NCBI GenBank assembly: GCA_013042025.1 | Contig: JABDQY010000026.1 | Location: forward strand, 1 to 8,860 | DNA from: Bacteroidia bacterium | GTDB lineage: Bacteria > Bacteroidota > Bacteroidia > NS11-12g > UBA9320 | Direction of reading: 5' to 3' | DNA: 8,860 nt | In this document: in pieces, positions 7,351 to 8,860 of the stretch | How positions within the stretch are numbered: the stretch's first letter is position 1 | Layout of the letters: every line of letters starts with the position of its first letter | Notes under the pieces: model-generated | The model's database searches: none | The model's input: only the letters and a program-made list of their open reading frames with translations | Told to the model about the DNA's origin: nothing | Translations under genes and position numbers: made by a program

Positions 7351-8727
7351 CTATACTTTATCCCCAAACTTCTTCACCTCGTTATAAAACTTATCTACCG
7401 CAAGTTTTTTACTTTTGATTGTAATCATGTCTTTTACCTTATCCAAGACTTTCTTTTCAATCACAACATCACGAATTCTTAGCATATAGCTTTGATCTTC
7501 ACGATTCTTTGCTTCGAAGTTTTGAATCAATGCAGGATCAGGATTGTTCATCCCATATTGTCTTAAAACCTGTGCGGTATAAGCGAATGAAGTTTGGTTT
7601 AAATCTTCATCAGAAACCTCAACTTTTTCTTGTTCAGCAATTTTTTCTCTTACCAACTGCTTTCTAAGAACATCTGATTCCTTTTCGTATAACTCATCTA
7701 TGTTCTCAGGTGTATAGGTCTCTGGTTTTGTTTGGGTTAACCAGCGTTTTAAAAATTCATCTGGAAGATTTAATTGATGCTTCTTTTCTAATAACGCATT
7801 TACCTCAGCTTCCAATTGCTTTTCAGCTTCAGCTTGATAGTAAGAACTTAAGTTTTCTTCAATTTTCTGTTCAAACTCTTCTTTCGTTTTAGCGTTATCT
7901 TTTCCTAACACTAAATCATAGAATTCTTGATTTTGTTCAGCTGCAGTAACGCGTTTAATCTCCTTTACTTTAGCTTTAAACGTTTTGTTTAAATCCTTAA
8001 CTGCTTCTTTTTCTATCCCTAACGATTGATTGATAACCAACTCATTATCATTAAACAATTCGAATACATCAACGTTTATCTCATCATTCAAGGATAAACC
8101 AACCAATTGTTTCTTAACTTTTTTACTCTTTACAACTTCTGGCAAAACGGTTACCTCTTGCTCAAAAACGCCGCCATCTTTGTGCTCACCTTTCTTGTCT
8201 ACTTCAGTCATAATCAAGACAATTGAATCATTTTCTGTCTCAGCCTTTTCAACGTTTTCAAGTGTCCCGTGTTGTCTACTAAGATTTTTAATCTCAGTTT
8301 CAATTTCCTTTTTTTCTAACTCAATTTCATACCGAGTTAGTTTATCCTTTTTATCTACTTTTAAGTCAAATACAGGAGCTAAACCTAAATCAAAATGAAA
8401 CACAAACGATCCGTAAGAATCAAAATCCAATTCACTTTCTTTCTCTTCAGAGCTAATTGGCTGACCTAAAATGTCAATTTTATTTTCATTCAAATAATCG
8501 TACAAACCACTAGATGTCAGCTTATTCACCTCTTCATACAAGGCACTTTTACCAATCATCTTTTTAACCATCCCTAAAGGAACCTGTCCTGGTCGAAAAC
8601 CTGGAATCTTTGCTTTTTTGCGATACTCTTTAAATTGATTGTTTAATGATTCTTGATAGTCTTCATTGTTGATTTCAATGGTAATTAACGCATTTAAATC
8701 ATCTTTTTTTTCAAGTGTTACGTTCAC
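7351..8727 (-). CDS. tig: Trigger factor (ribosome-associated chaperone)
   Basis: Trigger factor binds the ribosomal exit tunnel through protein L23 and shields nascent chains. This 458-residue copy has the N-terminal ribosome-binding domain (about 1-130) with the signature GFRPGQVP (43-50). A middle region (about 150-258) lies where the FKBP-type prolyl isomerase domain belongs. The C-terminal helical arm and cradle region (about 260-458) includes LPDEFLKRWL (321-330). The middle region keeps a KKQLVGLSLND remnant (205-215) and a strand-like FKAKVKEIKR end (250-259), but lacks the family's glycine-rich, aromatic active-site segment. Isomerase activity is therefore doubtful. The start is GTG, as there is no in-frame ATG between the upstream non-coding region and residue 53. 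The N-terminus MNVTLEKKDDLNA is typical of the family. A weak purine run (AAAAAAGAGA) precedes the start. Neighbours clpP and clpX downstream match the widespread tig-clpP-clpX order. Confidence 0.96.
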   Translation of the reverse strand: MNVTLEKKDDLNALITIEINNEDYQESLNNQFKEYRKKAKIPGFRPGQVPLGMVKKMIGKSALYEEVNKLTSSGLYDYLNENKIDILGQPISSEEKESELDFDSYGSFVFHFDLGLAPVFDLKVDKKDKLTRYEIELEKKEIETEIKNLSRQHGTLENVEKAETENDSIVLIMTEVDKKGEHKDGGVFEQEVTVLPEVVKSKKVKKQLVGLSLNDEINVDVFELFNDNELVINQSLGIEKEAVKDLNKTFKAKVKEIKRVTAAEQNQEFYDLVLGKDNAKTKEEFEQKIEENLSSYYQAEAEKQLEAEVNALLEKKHQLNLPDEFLKRWLTQTKPETYTPENIDELYEKESDVLRKQLVREKIAEQEKVEVSDEDLNQTSFAYTAQVLRQYGMNNPDPALIQNFEAKNREDQSYMLRIRDVVIEKKVLDKVKDMITIKSKKLAVDKFYNEVKKFGDKV

Positions 8728-8784
8728 GATTCTCTTTTTTTTATGAGGTTGGTGTTTACAATTTCCTTAAAGTAAGAAGTCTAC

Positions 8785-8816
8785 AAAAAACAAAACCCTG
8801 AAAAATCAGGGCTTCG
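8785..8816 (-). terminator. Rho-independent terminator downstream of the tRNA
   Basis: On the minus strand a hairpin with the perfect core CCCTGA/TCAGGG and a 4-base loop (core 8796-8811) can be extended to about 11 pairs with two G-U pairs (8791-8816). It is followed by a T-rich tract, TTTTG then six T (8785-8795). This is a convincing intrinsic terminator for transcripts coming from the tRNA gene, and it separates them from tig. The plus strand has only a poor T tract after the hairpin. Confidence 0.8.
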
Positions 8817-8830
8817 TTTGATTTTAAAAG

Positions 8831-8860
8831 TGCGGGCGAAAGGACTCGAACCTTCACACC
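8831..8860 (-). tRNA. tRNA, 3' part only, probably tRNA-Leu
   Basis: Read on the minus strand, the window edge holds GGTGT (end of a variable arm), then the T arm GAAGG-TTCGAGT-CCTTT, which pairs over five positions with one G-U pair. It is followed by the acceptor strand CGCCCGC and discriminator A. The GGTGT tail before the T stem suggests the long variable arm of a class II tRNA. The A discriminator points to leucine rather than serine, and the predicted partner strand GCGGGCG resembles known tRNA-Leu 5' ends. The CCA end is not encoded, as CTTTT follows the discriminator. The anticodon, D arm and 5' end lie outside the window, so the isoacceptor cannot be named. Confidence 0.85.

Noticed and set aside
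8030..8398. 122-residue open frame on the plus strand inside tig.
   Set aside because: It is serine- and phenylalanine-rich, as expected from the antisense of a lysine- and glutamate-rich gene. It has no recognisable domain and lies entirely within a conserved gene.
8728..8784. Search for a tig promoter.
   Set aside because: A promoter is expected between the tRNA terminator and tig. The best match, TACTTTAA, departs from TAnnTTTG at two positions and has no -33 element at normal spacing, so no feature was called.
8831..8860. tRNA 3' end as an attachment site for an integrated element.
   Set aside because: No integrase gene or repeated copy of the tRNA end is found in the window, and the sequence downstream is a terminator followed by core housekeeping genes.

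Overview
The window most likely comes from a low-GC member of the Bacteroidota, probably a flavobacterium-like lineage. This rests on the AT-rich composition, the wording of the ClpX, ClpP and trigger factor proteins, the near absence of Shine-Dalgarno sequences, and two exact matches to the Bacteroidota -7 promoter consensus (TAnnTTTG). All genes are on the minus strand, so the window reads biologically from right to left. This placement is inference from sequence features; no database search was made.

The right part (about 8860 to 5369) is a housekeeping proteostasis block. It holds the 3' end of a class II tRNA (most likely tRNA-Leu) cut by the window edge, an intrinsic terminator, then tig (trigger factor), clpP and clpX. 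Nascent-chain folding and the ClpXP protease are therefore encoded together, as in many bacteria. clpP and clpX are separated by only 2 bases.

The left part (5313 to 4) is a cell-envelope block. It holds an Atg22/UMF1-like MFS transporter, a Wzx-type polysaccharide flippase starting 3 bases after it, a Wzz-type chain-length regulator, and a Wzy/WaaL-type O-antigen polymerase or ligase that overlaps the regulator by one base. Wzx, Wzz and Wzy are the three membrane parts of the Wzx/Wzy-dependent polysaccharide pathway: flip the lipid-linked unit, set chain length, polymerise or ligate. No glycosyltransferase lies in the window, so the sugar-building enzymes must be encoded elsewhere or beyond the left edge.

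The gaps (72, 2, 55, 3 and 49 bases, then a 1-base overlap) suggest three tightly coupled pairs: clpP-clpX, MFS-wzx and wzz-wzy. Promoter-like -7 elements sit just before clpP and before the wzz-like gene. Three of the six protein genes can only start with GTG or TTG. No mobile element, CRISPR array or clearly novel system is visible. The points most worth a second look are the bare Wzx-Wzz-Wzy set joined to an Atg22-like MFS gene, and the strongly eroded prolyl isomerase domain in trigger factor.
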